Source: Tissierellales bacterium
GTDB taxonomy: Bacteria > Bacillota > Clostridia > Tissierellales > Tissierellaceae
Length of the DNA: 64,000 bases
Reading direction: 5' to 3'
NCBI GenBank assembly: GCA_030146915.1
Contig: JASLAT010000015.1
Location: 50,570-114,569 of the forward strand
The translations under genes were made by a program, and so were the position numbers. The notes beneath the pieces were generated by a model, which was given only the letters and a program-made list of their open reading frames with translations, searched no databases and had not been told where the DNA came from. Below, one piece after another: positions 8,591 to 17,475 of the stretch (the first letter of the stretch is position 1; the number at the start of each line of letters is the position of its first letter).

Positions 8591-9082
8591 TTGAATAATA
8601 TAAATTTTGAAATTGTTAAAGATACAGTTCAAGCAATGCAAGAAGATCCAAGCTTAAAAATGAAATCTTGGAATGCTAATATTGAATGGAAGGATGGAGT
8701 AGAAAATATAGCTCAAATTAGAGAATTTGATAGCTTTATAGTAGATGAACCTACTCCTTTAGGTGGAACAGACCTTGGAGCTAATCCAGTAGAAAACCTA
8801 ATAGCTGCTGCTGCAAGTTGTTTTGCTATTACTTTCCAAGTTTTAGCTAGTCAAAAAGGTATAAAAATAAATAAAATGAAAACCAATATTGATGCTGACC
8901 TAAATGCTGCAGTATTTTTAGGTTTAGAAGAAGGTAATGGGGGAATTTTAAATCCTAAAATCACTTTAGATGCAGATACTTCAGCTTCTAAAGAAGAAAT
9001 TACAGAGTTAGCTAAGATAGCATTATCAAAATCCCCAGTAATAATAAGTCTAGCTATGGATGTAGACTTAGAAGTACTTTAA
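8591..9082 (+). CDS. OsmC/Ohr-family protein lacking the second catalytic cysteine
   Basis: The protein is 163 residues with the OsmC fold. PLGGTDLGANPVENLIAAAA leads into Cys77 at the head of the central helix, the first peroxidatic position of the family. The second motif, normally CPV-like, reads SPV at residues 148-150, so the partner cysteine is replaced by serine. Two-cysteine peroxide reduction as in Ohr/OsmC is therefore doubtful, and another thiol-based role is possible. The start is TTG at 8591, 9 bases after GAGGAGG; no in-frame ATG fits. It lies 73 bases after the Crp-type gene and ends at a shared terminator. Confidence 0.8.
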   Translation: MNNINFEIVKDTVQAMQEDPSLKMKSWNANIEWKDGVENIAQIREFDSFIVDEPTPLGGTDLGANPVENLIAAAASCFAITFQVLASQKGIKINKMKTNIDADLNAAVFLGLEEGNGGILNPKITLDADTSASKEEITELAKIALSKSPVIISLAMDVDLEVL

Positions 9083-9105
9083 TAAAATTTGCTACACTTC
9101 TTATT

Positions 9106-9159
9106 TAAATAAAATAAAAGGGCGATAGTCATATGACTATCGCCCTTTTATTTTATTTA
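9106..9159. terminator. Bidirectional terminator, 54-base perfect palindrome
   Basis: Bases 9106-9132 are the exact reverse complement of 9133-9159. The GC-rich core is GGGCGATAGTCAT/ATGACTATCGCCC, flanked by A/T tracts that act as the U run in either direction. It serves the convergent osmC-like and ferritin genes, and the ferritin stop codon (9157-9159) is its last three bases. Confidence 0.92.
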
Positions 9160-9678
9160 TTCTTCTGTTTCTTCTTGGAAAACATATAATTCAGGTCTAG
9201 AACCTAACTCTTGATTTAAAGCATATAGGCCTCTTTTACCTTCACCATATAAATTATACTTATCGATTAATTCTGTAGCGCTTGCCTCTTCTTCAGCTTG
9301 TTCTTCAACAAACCAATTTAAAAAGTTCATAGAACGGAAATCTTTTTCTTCCATAGCCTCTTCATATATCTTATGAATAGCTTTTGTTACAACTTTTTCA
9401 TGTTCTAATGCTTCTTCTAAAGCCTCAATTGGTTTTTTATAATCTCTACTTGGATCACCTATTTGAGAAAGTTTAATTCTCACATCATTATCTTGTAAAT
9501 ATTCAATAATTAAGTCTGTATGATAAATTTCTTCTTGCACCTGTATTTGAAACCAATGTGCAAATCCATCCAAACCTAAGTCTGCGAAATAATTAGATAT
9601 CTCTAGATATAAATAGGATGAAAATAATTCTAAGTTGATTTGCTCATTTAACATTTTAGCTACTTTTTCATTAATCAT
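9157..9678 (-). CDS. ftnA: Ferritin (non-heme, bacterial Ftn type)
   Basis: The four-helix-bundle protein of 173 residues is an iron-storage protein forming 24-mers with a ferroxidase centre. Expected ligands are seen: Glu in NEQINLELFSSYLYLE (about 17), the EEIYHTD block (Glu about 50 and His about 53), and the later FVEEQAEEE block near 126-134. No heme-ligating Met of bacterioferritin is evident. The ATG follows AAAGGAGAG. It is a single gene, convergent with the OsmC-like gene. No clear Fur or PerR box was found in the 63 bases upstream. Confidence 0.95.
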   Translation of the reverse strand: MINEKVAKMLNEQINLELFSSYLYLEISNYFADLGLDGFAHWFQIQVQEEIYHTDLIIEYLQDNDVRIKLSQIGDPSRDYKKPIEALEEALEHEKVVTKAIHKIYEEAMEEKDFRSMNFLNWFVEEQAEEEASATELIDKYNLYGEGKRGLYALNQELGSRPELYVFQEETEE

Positions 9679-9741
9679 TAAAATCTCTCCTTTATTATCT
9701 TCTCAATTATATAATTACCCAATTTCTAGTTATTATAACTT

Positions 9742-12582
9742 TTATATTTCTTTATTTAGTATATCTTTCAAAAATTTCCCTGTATAAGAGGCATCAACCT
9801 TAGCAACTTCTTCAGGAGTTCCAGAGGCTATTATTTCTCCACCTTGGTCCCCTCCTTCAGGTCCCAAATCAATAATATAATCTGCAGTTTTTATAACATC
9901 TAAATTATGCTCTATAACTACAACGGTGTTCCCAGATGCTACCAATCTGTCTAAGACATTTATTAATCTATGAATGTCTGCAGTATGCAGACCAGTTGTT
10001 GGTTCATCTAAAATATATATTGTTTTTCCTGTAGACCTTTTAGATAACTCTGTAGCTAACTTAACCCTCTGTGCCTCTCCTCCTGATAACTCTGTTGAAG
10101 ATTGTCCTAACTTTATATATCCTAATCCAACATCAAATAAAGTCTGCAATCTTCTAGTGATTTTTGGTATATTTTTAAAAAATTCTAAGGCCTCTTCTAC
10201 CGTCATATTTAAAATATCAGAAATATTCTTACCTCTATATTTAACTTGAAGTGTTTCTCTATTATATCTTTTTCCTCCACATACTTCACAAGGTACATAA
10301 ACATCTGATAAAAAATGCATCTCCACTCGTATTATTCCATCACCCCTACAAGCTTCACACCTTCCACCTTTTACATTAAAACTAAATCTTCCCTTCTCAT
10401 ATCCTCTCATTTTAGCTTCATTTGTCATTGCAAATAGCTCTCTAATATCATCAAAAACTCCTGTATATGTTGCAGGGTTTGATCTTGGCGTTCTACCTAT
10501 AGGAGATTGATCTATATCTATTACTTTATCAAGATAGTCCAGTCCTTCAACCTTTCTATGAAGTCCTGGTCTTATTCTTGCCTTGTTCAAATCTCTAGCT
10601 AAAGATTTATATAAGACTTCATTAATTAAAGATGATTTTCCTGATCCAGAAACTCCAGTTATACATGTAAATAATCCTATTGGTACTTTAACATCTACAT
10701 TTTTTAAATTATTTTCTCTGGCTCCAATAATTTTAATCCATTTATCTGATGGTTTTTTTCTTTCCTTTGGTATCTCTATCTTCTTTTTACCTGATAAATA
10801 TTGGCCTGTGATAGAGTTTTTATTTTTTATAATATCATCTACAGGTCCTTTAGCCACAATGTATCCCCCATGAACTCCAGCTCCTGGACCTATATCTACT
10901 ATATAATCAGCTGTTCTCATTGTATCTTCATCATGTTCTACTACAATTAAAGTATTACCTAAGTCCCTTAGATTTTCTAAGGTGCTAAGTAATCTATGAT
11001 TATCTCTTTGATGAAGCCCGATACTTGGTTCATCTAATACATATATTACACCTACTAAACTAGAACCTATCTGAGTTGCTAATCTAATTCTTTGTGCCTC
11101 TCCTCCTGATAAGGTTCCTGCCATACGAGAAAGAGTTAAATAATTTAATCCAACATCTATTAAGAATTTTAATCTTTCATTAACCTCCCTTAATATTTGT
11201 TCAGCTATTATCTTTTCTTTATCTGTTAATTTAAGATTTTCGAAAAACTCTAGAGACTTATCTATAGACATTTCCGTAGTCTCTATAATATTTAATCCAT
11301 TTACTTTAATAGATAAAACTTCATCTCTAAGTCTTCTGCCCTTACAAGTTGGACATTTCTTTTCTGTCATATAACCATCTATTTTCTTCCTCATAGCATC
11401 TGAATTAGTCGTTTTATACCTTCTCTCAAAATTAGGTATTATACCTTCAAATTTACCCCTATACTCTTTCAGACCAGATTTTTTATCAAATTGAGATAGA
11501 AAATCAAAGTTAATTTCCCTATCTGTTCCATATAAGATTTCATCTATAAATTTTTTAGGAGCCCTACTAAGTGGTTCATCTAAAGAAAAATTATTATCTT
11601 CAGCTATTGTTCTAAAAACTTTATAATAATAAGTATCCTTAGCTGAGTTAGCATATGGAGAAATAGCTCCCTCATTAATACTTAATTCCTTATTAGGAAT
11701 TATAAGCTCCGGATCAACTTGCTTATGAAAACCTAAGCCTTCACAACTATTACACATACCAAAAGGACTATTAAAAGAAAACATTCTTGTAGATATCTCT
11801 TCAATAGCTATATTACAATCTACACAAGCAAGATGTTCACTAAACATTATCTTTTCTTCTCTTTCTATATAATCTATTAAAACTAAGCCGTTGGACATTT
11901 TTAAGGCAGTTTCTAAAGAATCTGATAGTCTATCCTCTATACCTTCTTTTATAATCAATCTATCAACAACTAGTTCTATATCATGTTTTTTATTCTTATC
12001 TAGATTTATTTCCTCAGAAATATCATACATTTCCCCATCTACAATAACCCTTACAAATCCTTCTCTCTGTATATCTTTAAAAATATTCCTATGCTCACCT
12101 TTTTTACCTCTTACTAGTGGTGAAAGTACTTGAATTCTAGTTCTATCTGGATTATCCATTATATTATCAACCATTTGTTGAACTGTCTGACTTGTTATTT
12201 CTTTTCCACATTTCGGACAATAAGGTTTGCCTATCCTAGCATAAAGTAATCTCAAATAATCATAAATTTCTGTTACTGTACCTACTGTAGATCTAGGATT
12301 TTTAGATGTTGTTTTTTGATCGATTGAAATAGAAGGAGATAATCCTCCTATAAACTCAACATTAGGCTTATCCATCTGTCCTAAAAACTGCCTTGCATAG
12401 CTTGATAAACTCTCTACATATCTTCTCTGTCCCTCTGCATATATTGTATCAAAAGCTAAAGATGATTTACCTGAACCTGATAAACCTGTAATTACTATAA
12501 ATTTGTTTCTAGGCAAATTTAAATCAATATCTTTAAGATTATTTTCTTTAGCTCCTTTAATTACTATTTCATCTTTTTCCAC
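9742..12582 (-). CDS. uvrA: Excinuclease ABC subunit A
   Basis: Damage-recognition ATPase of nucleotide excision repair; loads UvrB. The protein has about 946 residues with two ABC modules: Walker A GLSGSGKSS near 32 and GVSGSGKSS near 640, signature motifs LSGGEAQR twice, and zinc-binding CxxC pairs (CPKCGKE..., CPTCKGR, CEACRGD, CEVCGGK). A TTG at 12591 is possible, but I choose the GTG at 12582. It lies 8 bases after GGGAG and gives the usual N-terminus MEKDEIVIKGAKENNLK. It lies downstream of uvrB and is translated from the same message. No clear terminator is seen after it. Confidence 0.96.
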   Translation of the reverse strand: MEKDEIVIKGAKENNLKDIDLNLPRNKFIVITGLSGSGKSSLAFDTIYAEGQRRYVESLSSYARQFLGQMDKPNVEFIGGLSPSISIDQKTTSKNPRSTVGTVTEIYDYLRLLYARIGKPYCPKCGKEITSQTVQQMVDNIMDNPDRTRIQVLSPLVRGKKGEHRNIFKDIQREGFVRVIVDGEMYDISEEINLDKNKKHDIELVVDRLIIKEGIEDRLSDSLETALKMSNGLVLIDYIEREEKIMFSEHLACVDCNIAIEEISTRMFSFNSPFGMCNSCEGLGFHKQVDPELIIPNKELSINEGAISPYANSAKDTYYYKVFRTIAEDNNFSLDEPLSRAPKKFIDEILYGTDREINFDFLSQFDKKSGLKEYRGKFEGIIPNFERRYKTTNSDAMRKKIDGYMTEKKCPTCKGRRLRDEVLSIKVNGLNIIETTEMSIDKSLEFFENLKLTDKEKIIAEQILREVNERLKFLIDVGLNYLTLSRMAGTLSGGEAQRIRLATQIGSSLVGVIYVLDEPSIGLHQRDNHRLLSTLENLRDLGNTLIVVEHDEDTMRTADYIVDIGPGAGVHGGYIVAKGPVDDIIKNKNSITGQYLSGKKKIEIPKERKKPSDKWIKIIGARENNLKNVDVKVPIGLFTCITGVSGSGKSSLINEVLYKSLARDLNKARIRPGLHRKVEGLDYLDKVIDIDQSPIGRTPRSNPATYTGVFDDIRELFAMTNEAKMRGYEKGRFSFNVKGGRCEACRGDGIIRVEMHFLSDVYVPCEVCGGKRYNRETLQVKYRGKNISDILNMTVEEALEFFKNIPKITRRLQTLFDVGLGYIKLGQSSTELSGGEAQRVKLATELSKRSTGKTIYILDEPTTGLHTADIHRLINVLDRLVASGNTVVVIEHNLDVIKTADYIIDLGPEGGDQGGEIIASGTPEEVAKVDASYTGKFLKDILNKEI

Positions 12583-12594
12583 TAACAACACTCC

Positions 12595-14556
12595 CTATAA
12601 TTTTTTTCTCAACTCTATAACTCTATCCCTAATTTCAGCAGCTTTTTCAAAATTAAGCTCCTCTGCTTCCTTTATCATCATTCTCTCTAGATTATCAATC
12701 ATTGCTAAAATTTCTTCATTACTCAGGTCATCCTCATATTTAATGGAATCATCTGTTAAGACTGTAGCAGCAATTATATCCCTAATCTCCTTCTTTATAG
12801 ATTTTGGAGTAATATTATTTTCTTCATTATATAAAGCTTGTATTTCTCTTCTTCTCTCAGTTTCTAAAAGTGTATACCTCATAGAGTCAGTAATTTTATC
12901 ACCATACATTATAACTTTTCCCTTAACATTTCTTGCTGCTCTACCTGCCGTTTGCATTAATGATGTTTTAGATCTTAAAAAACCTTCTTTATCTGCATCT
13001 AAAATAGCCACTAAGGATACTTCCGGTAAGTCTAGTCCTTCCCTTAATAGGTTGATTCCAACAAGAACATCATGTTTACCTAACCTTAAATCTCTTATTA
13101 TTTCCATTCTTTCTATAGTATCAATATCAGAATGTAAATACGTCACCTTTATACCAATCTCTTTAAAATAAGAAGTTAAATCTTCTGCCATAACTTTAGT
13201 TAAGGTCGTTACTAAGACTCTTTCTTCTCTATCTATTACCTTATTTATTTCATTAACTAAATCATCAATTTGATTTTCTGTAGGTCTTACTTCTATTTCT
13301 GGATCTAGTAAGCCTGTTGGTCTTATTATTTGTTCTACAAAACTTTCAGAGTGCTCCTCTTCATATGGTCCAGGTGTTGCTGAAACATACACTATTTGGT
13401 TTATTAAAGATTCAAACTCATCAAATTTAAGTGGTCTATTATCTAAAGCTGATGGCAATCTAAATCCATAATCTACTAAATTTTGCTTCCTTGCCCTATC
13501 TCCATTATACATTCCCCTAATTTGTGGAATCGTTGCATGAGACTCATCTATAATCATTAAAAAATCATCTGGAAAATAATCAATAAGTGTAAATGGTCTA
13601 GAACCTTCCTTACGATTACTCAAGTGTCTAGAATAGTTCTCTATACCTTGGCAAAACCCCATTTCCTCCAACATTTCTATATCATATCTAGTTCTTTGCT
13701 CTAGTCTTTGAGCTTCTAATAATTTATCCTGATCTTTAAGCTCCTTAAGTCTTTCCTCTAACTCTTTCTCTATATTTATTATAGCTCTTTCAATCTTATC
13801 ATCCGTTGTTGCAAAATGGGATGCAGGAAAAATTGATACATGTTTTCTTAAACCAATTATTTCTCCAGTCAAATAGTTAGTTTCCACAATCCTATCTATT
13901 TCATCTCCAAAAAATTCAACTCTTATAGTATTCTCGCTAGAACCTGCAGGAAATATTTCTAAAATATCTCCCCTAACCCTAAAAGTACCTCTCTCAAAAT
14001 TTATATCATTTCTAACATATTGTATATCTATTAATTTTTTCATGATTTCGTCCCTATCTTTAATCATACCCGGCCTTAAAGATACTACCAAATTCTCGTA
14101 ATCAATTGGATCTCCTAAGCCATATATACAAGATACTGATGCTACAATAATAACATCTTTTCTTTCATAAAGAGCTGCTGTTGCAGAGTGTCTTAATTTA
14201 TCAATCTCATCATTTATTGAGGCATCTTTTTCTATATAAGTATCTGATTGTGGAACATATGCCTCAGGTTGATAATAATCATAATAGCTTACAAAATATT
14301 CTACTGCGTTATTTGGAAAAAACTCCTTAAATTCTGAAGCTAACTGATAAGCTAAAGTTTTATTATGAGCAATAACAAGTGTTGGTTTTTGAACATTCTC
14401 AATTATATTAGCCATAGTAAAAGTTTTACCACTACCAGTTACCCCTACTAGGGTTTGATGTTTTAATCCTTCCTCTATTCCATGAGTTAAGGATTCTATA
14501 GCCTGTGGTTGATCACCAGTTGGCTTAAAATTTGATTCTATTTTAAATTTATTCAT
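12595..14556 (-). CDS. uvrB: Excinuclease ABC subunit B
   Basis: DNA-damage verification helicase of nucleotide excision repair. It has 653 residues: Walker A GVTGSGKT near 38, the beta-hairpin region YYDYYQPEAYVPQSDTYIEK, the DEAD-like box DESHAT, VSATPGPYE, helicase motif VI QTAGRAARN, and a C-terminal UVR domain (EAEELNFEKAAEIRDRV) that contacts UvrC. The ATG at 14556 is preferred over a GTG three codons earlier because AGAGGTGG is then 5-8 bases upstream. It heads the uvrB-uvrA operon and is driven by a strong promoter overlapped by a LexA-type box. Confidence 0.97.
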   Translation of the reverse strand: MNKFKIESNFKPTGDQPQAIESLTHGIEEGLKHQTLVGVTGSGKTFTMANIIENVQKPTLVIAHNKTLAYQLASEFKEFFPNNAVEYFVSYYDYYQPEAYVPQSDTYIEKDASINDEIDKLRHSATAALYERKDVIIVASVSCIYGLGDPIDYENLVVSLRPGMIKDRDEIMKKLIDIQYVRNDINFERGTFRVRGDILEIFPAGSSENTIRVEFFGDEIDRIVETNYLTGEIIGLRKHVSIFPASHFATTDDKIERAIINIEKELEERLKELKDQDKLLEAQRLEQRTRYDIEMLEEMGFCQGIENYSRHLSNRKEGSRPFTLIDYFPDDFLMIIDESHATIPQIRGMYNGDRARKQNLVDYGFRLPSALDNRPLKFDEFESLINQIVYVSATPGPYEEEHSESFVEQIIRPTGLLDPEIEVRPTENQIDDLVNEINKVIDREERVLVTTLTKVMAEDLTSYFKEIGIKVTYLHSDIDTIERMEIIRDLRLGKHDVLVGINLLREGLDLPEVSLVAILDADKEGFLRSKTSLMQTAGRAARNVKGKVIMYGDKITDSMRYTLLETERRREIQALYNEENNITPKSIKKEIRDIIAATVLTDDSIKYEDDLSNEEILAMIDNLERMMIKEAEELNFEKAAEIRDRVIELRKKL

Positions 14557-14573
14557 ATAATCCACCTCTTTAC

Positions 14574-14587
14574 CGAACGTTAGTTCT
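14574..14587. promoter_or_regulatory. LexA (SOS) box upstream of uvrB
   Basis: CGAACGTTAGTTCT contains the GAAC-N4-GTTC core of the Gram-positive LexA/DinR operator. It lies just downstream of the -10, around the expected transcription start, and 17 bases before the uvrB start codon. uvrBA is a classic SOS target in Bacillus. Confidence 0.75.
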
Positions 14588-14596
14588 ATTCATTAT

Positions 14597-14624
14597 ATTA
14601 TATATTATAGCCTTTATTTGTCAA
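14597..14624 (-). promoter_or_regulatory. Promoter of uvrB-uvrA
   Basis: Minus strand: consensus TTGACA (14619-14624), a 16-base spacer, and TATAAT (14597-14602). The LexA box lies immediately downstream. Confidence 0.75.
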
Positions 14625-14684
14625 AGTCTTTGCTATAGTTGACTTTACCCTAAAGTATAGTAAAATATAAAAAAGGAGGTAGAA

Positions 14685-16244
14685 ATGAATAAAAAAATAA
14701 CAATACTTATATTAATTCTTCTCACTTTACTTACCTCTTGTACTGGTAAGGACACAATTACAAATAAGACACAAGAAGAAGAATTAGATTTTGAAGTAGA
14801 AAAAATTCAGATGACGAAATCCTATCAAAATATAACCCCATATGCTGAAATTAAGTCTAATATAGAAAATGATAGTAATTTAGCAATCTTAGTATCAGCA
14901 GGACTTACTGAATCAGAGGGATTAAAAGTTGATAGAGTTACAAAAGAGGATAATCAGATTAAAATACATATTACAAATCTTTACGGTGATAATAATATTC
15001 TAGCTGTTCCTCAAGCACTTGTCCTTCTTAAAAATCAGGATTTAAACTTAAAAGATAATATAAAATTTGTTGTAGAAAATACTGAAGAAAACCAGATAGA
15101 TCTAAAAATATCTATGGACGATGCTATAAATAAATTAAATTCTGAATATCAACTATCAAGCCTTACAAGAGCTAAAGTTAACTTAATACGAGAAGACGAT
15201 AAACTATATTGGGATATTTTTTATGATGCTATATTCGATAAATCTGAAAAACAATTACCGATTATATCTTTAAGAGCTATTTTAGATACTAATACTGGTG
15301 ATGTCATAAGACTTGAAAGTAATCATCTAGCTGAAGCTATAGACGAAGGAAATATAGTGAACTATGATACAGATAAAGTTATATTATATAAAAAAAATAC
15401 ACCAAGTAATGTTGAAGAAAAAAATCTTGAAGAGCTTTGGTCTTACAATCTAGATAATAAACAAAAAACATTACTTTTTAAATCAGAAAATACAATTATA
15501 AACACACAAATTAGAAGTGATTTAAAATTTATATCTTTTATAGAAAATAAAAAAGGAGCTAATAATCTTTATATAGTCCCTAAATCTAGTAATAATGCTT
15601 TCAAAGTAGCTATTGAAGAAGAGATAAATCCTAGTTTAAGTGCCTGGGTAGGTAATGATCTTTACTTGATTGAAAATAATAAAGATAAAGCAAACGTTTA
15701 TAAATATTCTTTAAATGATGATAGCTTAGATTTAGTTTCTAAATTAGATTTTCACGTAGAAAACTTCAATTACCAATCTAACTATTTTATTCTAGGTGAG
15801 TCTGTAGAGGAAAGCTTGAATAAGAAAATATATATTACAAAGGATTTTAATAATATAAAAGATATTGGATATGGATTCAATGTTAAATTAAAAAATAATA
15901 CTATATTATATATAGAGGATCTAGAAAATAGCGAAGATAATCTGATTAAAAAATATAATATAAATAGTGACTCTCATGAAGAAATATATTCTGGGCTTGT
16001 AAATAGTTTTCAGCTAATAAATGATGAAATTGTATATCCTGTTAAACTAAAGTCTGATAACTTATACTCTATTTATAGTCAAAATATAAACTCAGATGAT
16101 AATGAAGAAATTCATACTTGCTTTACAAATAAACTATATTCCAATAAAAATAAAACCCTGTTTTATATAAATATAAGTTCTCCATTAGAGAAAGAAAAAA
16201 ATATGCTAATTTATAAACATAAAATAAAACCCCTAATTAATTAG
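14685..16244 (+). CDS. Lipoprotein of unknown function, PepSY-like middle and beta-propeller-like C-terminal part
   Basis: I do not recognise the family with confidence. The 519-residue protein has a lipoprotein signal peptide with lipobox LTSC and lipidation at Cys19. Residues about 140-225 (ISMDDAINKLNSE... LYWDIFYD... AILDTNTGDVIRLES) look like a PepSY domain. The remainder is a series of short beta-rich repeats, as in TolB/DPP-like propellers. It is probably anchored outside the membrane. TTGACT (14639-14644) and TAAAAT (14661-14666), spaced 16, could be the promoter, leaving a very short leader. It is divergent from uvrB, and its stop lies inside the terminator shared with ctpA. Confidence 0.6.
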   Translation: MNKKITILILILLTLLTSCTGKDTITNKTQEEELDFEVEKIQMTKSYQNITPYAEIKSNIENDSNLAILVSAGLTESEGLKVDRVTKEDNQIKIHITNLYGDNNILAVPQALVLLKNQDLNLKDNIKFVVENTEENQIDLKISMDDAINKLNSEYQLSSLTRAKVNLIREDDKLYWDIFYDAIFDKSEKQLPIISLRAILDTNTGDVIRLESNHLAEAIDEGNIVNYDTDKVILYKKNTPSNVEEKNLEELWSYNLDNKQKTLLFKSENTIINTQIRSDLKFISFIENKKGANNLYIVPKSSNNAFKVAIEEEINPSLSAWVGNDLYLIENNKDKANVYKYSLNDDSLDLVSKLDFHVENFNYQSNYFILGESVEESLNKKIYITKDFNNIKDIGYGFNVKLKNNTILYIEDLENSEDNLIKKYNINSDSHEEIYSGLVNSFQLINDEIVYPVKLKSDNLYSIYSQNINSDDNEEIHTCFTNKLYSNKNKTLFYINISSPLEKEKNMLIYKHKIKPLIN

Positions 16245-16250
16245 GGGTTT
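16227..16250. terminator. Bidirectional terminator containing both stop codons
   Basis: A perfect 24-base palindrome (AAACCCCTAATT and its complement) is followed by T runs outward on the plus strand and T-rich sequence on the minus strand. The lipoprotein stop TAG (16242-16244) and the ctpA stop (16237-16239) both lie inside it, so the two coding regions overlap by 8 bases. Confidence 0.88.
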
Positions 16251-17451
16251 CTTTTTTTAGAACTTCAATAGCCTTTTTCAATTGTAAATCCTCTTTTAGA
16301 TTATCTGGACCTGTAGCTTTAACATAACTTGGTAGTTCAACCTCTATATCTGGAGTTATTCCAATTCCATCTATTTTTATGCCGTTTGGTGTGAAATATT
16401 CTGAAATTGTAAGTTTTAAACCTGATCCATCTCCCAAATCAATTAATCTTTGTACTACTCCCTTTCCAAAAGTATTCATACCTACTATCTTACCTCTTTT
16501 TCTATCCTTTATAGCACCTGCAAATATTTCAGAAGCTGATGCTGAACCTTCATCTACTAAAACTACCAAAGGATAATCTATTTTTTTGTCATTTGACCTT
16601 TCATACTGCCTATTACCAGATTTATCTTCCGTATAAACAATATCACCTTTATCTAAAAATAAATCTGCTAAATCCACAGTAACATCCATAAGTCCACCTG
16701 GATTCCCTCTTAAGTCTATGATAAGTTTCTTCATTGAATCTCTCTCTAAGTCAGCTAAGGCCTTTTTAAAATCATCATAAGTTAATTCATCAAAGGATGT
16801 AAGATTTATATAGCCAATACTATCTTCTAACATTTGATGTTTGACAGTATTAATCCTAATTTCTTCCCTAGTAAGTTCTAATTCCTTTATCTCTTGATTT
16901 TCTTTAGCAAAATTTCTAACTATCTTCAAGCTTACCTTACTACCAATTTCACCCTTCATCTCTTTTACAGCGTTACTCATATCTTTACCAGTAAAAACTT
17001 TACCATTTACCTCTATAATTCTGTCTCCCGGTTTAAGTCCTGCCCTTTCACCAGGTGTATCTTCCACAGGTGATATAATTACTATCATATCATTTTCTAT
17101 GTCTACACTTACAACTATGCCAACCCCACCAAAAGATCCATGTGTACCTTCTAATAAGTTATTAAACTCCTCTTGAGTCATATAAACTGAGTAAGGATCA
17201 CCTAATGATGCAACCAGTCCTTTTAGTTTGCCATCTACCAGTTTTTCCTCATCGATATCTCTTAGATAGTTCTTTTTTATAATATTTTCTACCTTATCAA
17301 TCTTTTTATTACCTTTAGGAGCTCCACCTAATACTCCAAGCTTTACTTGGCCTACATTATATCCTATTAAACTACCTACTAAGATACTAACTATGCTGCT
17401 TATAAGTATAGTAGATTTGGAATTACCCTTACTATTGTTGCCATCCATCAT
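16237..17451 (-). CDS. ctpA: C-terminal processing protease, S41 family
   Basis: Membrane-anchored serine protease of the CtpA/CtpB family (404 residues). One N-terminal membrane segment lies at about 13-32, a PDZ domain at about 95-185 (GSFGGVGIVV... GLKPGDRIIEVNG), and the S41 core after it. The catalytic Ser is in GSASASEIFAGA and the Lys in NTFGKGVVQ. Extracytoplasmic; in Bacillus such proteases act in sporulation signalling and envelope protein turnover. The ATG at 17451 is 9 bases after AAGG; a TTG one codon earlier is also open. It lies 22 bases after the M23 peptidase gene, at the end of the ftsE-ftsX operon. Confidence 0.93.
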   Translation of the reverse strand: MMDGNNSKGNSKSTILISSIVSILVGSLIGYNVGQVKLGVLGGAPKGNKKIDKVENIIKKNYLRDIDEEKLVDGKLKGLVASLGDPYSVYMTQEEFNNLLEGTHGSFGGVGIVVSVDIENDMIVIISPVEDTPGERAGLKPGDRIIEVNGKVFTGKDMSNAVKEMKGEIGSKVSLKIVRNFAKENQEIKELELTREEIRINTVKHQMLEDSIGYINLTSFDELTYDDFKKALADLERDSMKKLIIDLRGNPGGLMDVTVDLADLFLDKGDIVYTEDKSGNRQYERSNDKKIDYPLVVLVDEGSASASEIFAGAIKDRKRGKIVGMNTFGKGVVQRLIDLGDGSGLKLTISEYFTPNGIKIDGIGITPDIEVELPSYVKATGPDNLKEDLQLKKAIEVLKKETPN

Positions 17452-17475
17452 CAAGCACCGCCTTATAATATCTTA

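Noticed and set aside
12503..13171. Long plus-strand open frame opposite uvrB/uvrA
   Set aside because: It lies antisense to well-supported uvrA and uvrB coding sequence, has low-complexity Ser/Leu/Ile composition and no ribosome binding site; it is a shadow frame.
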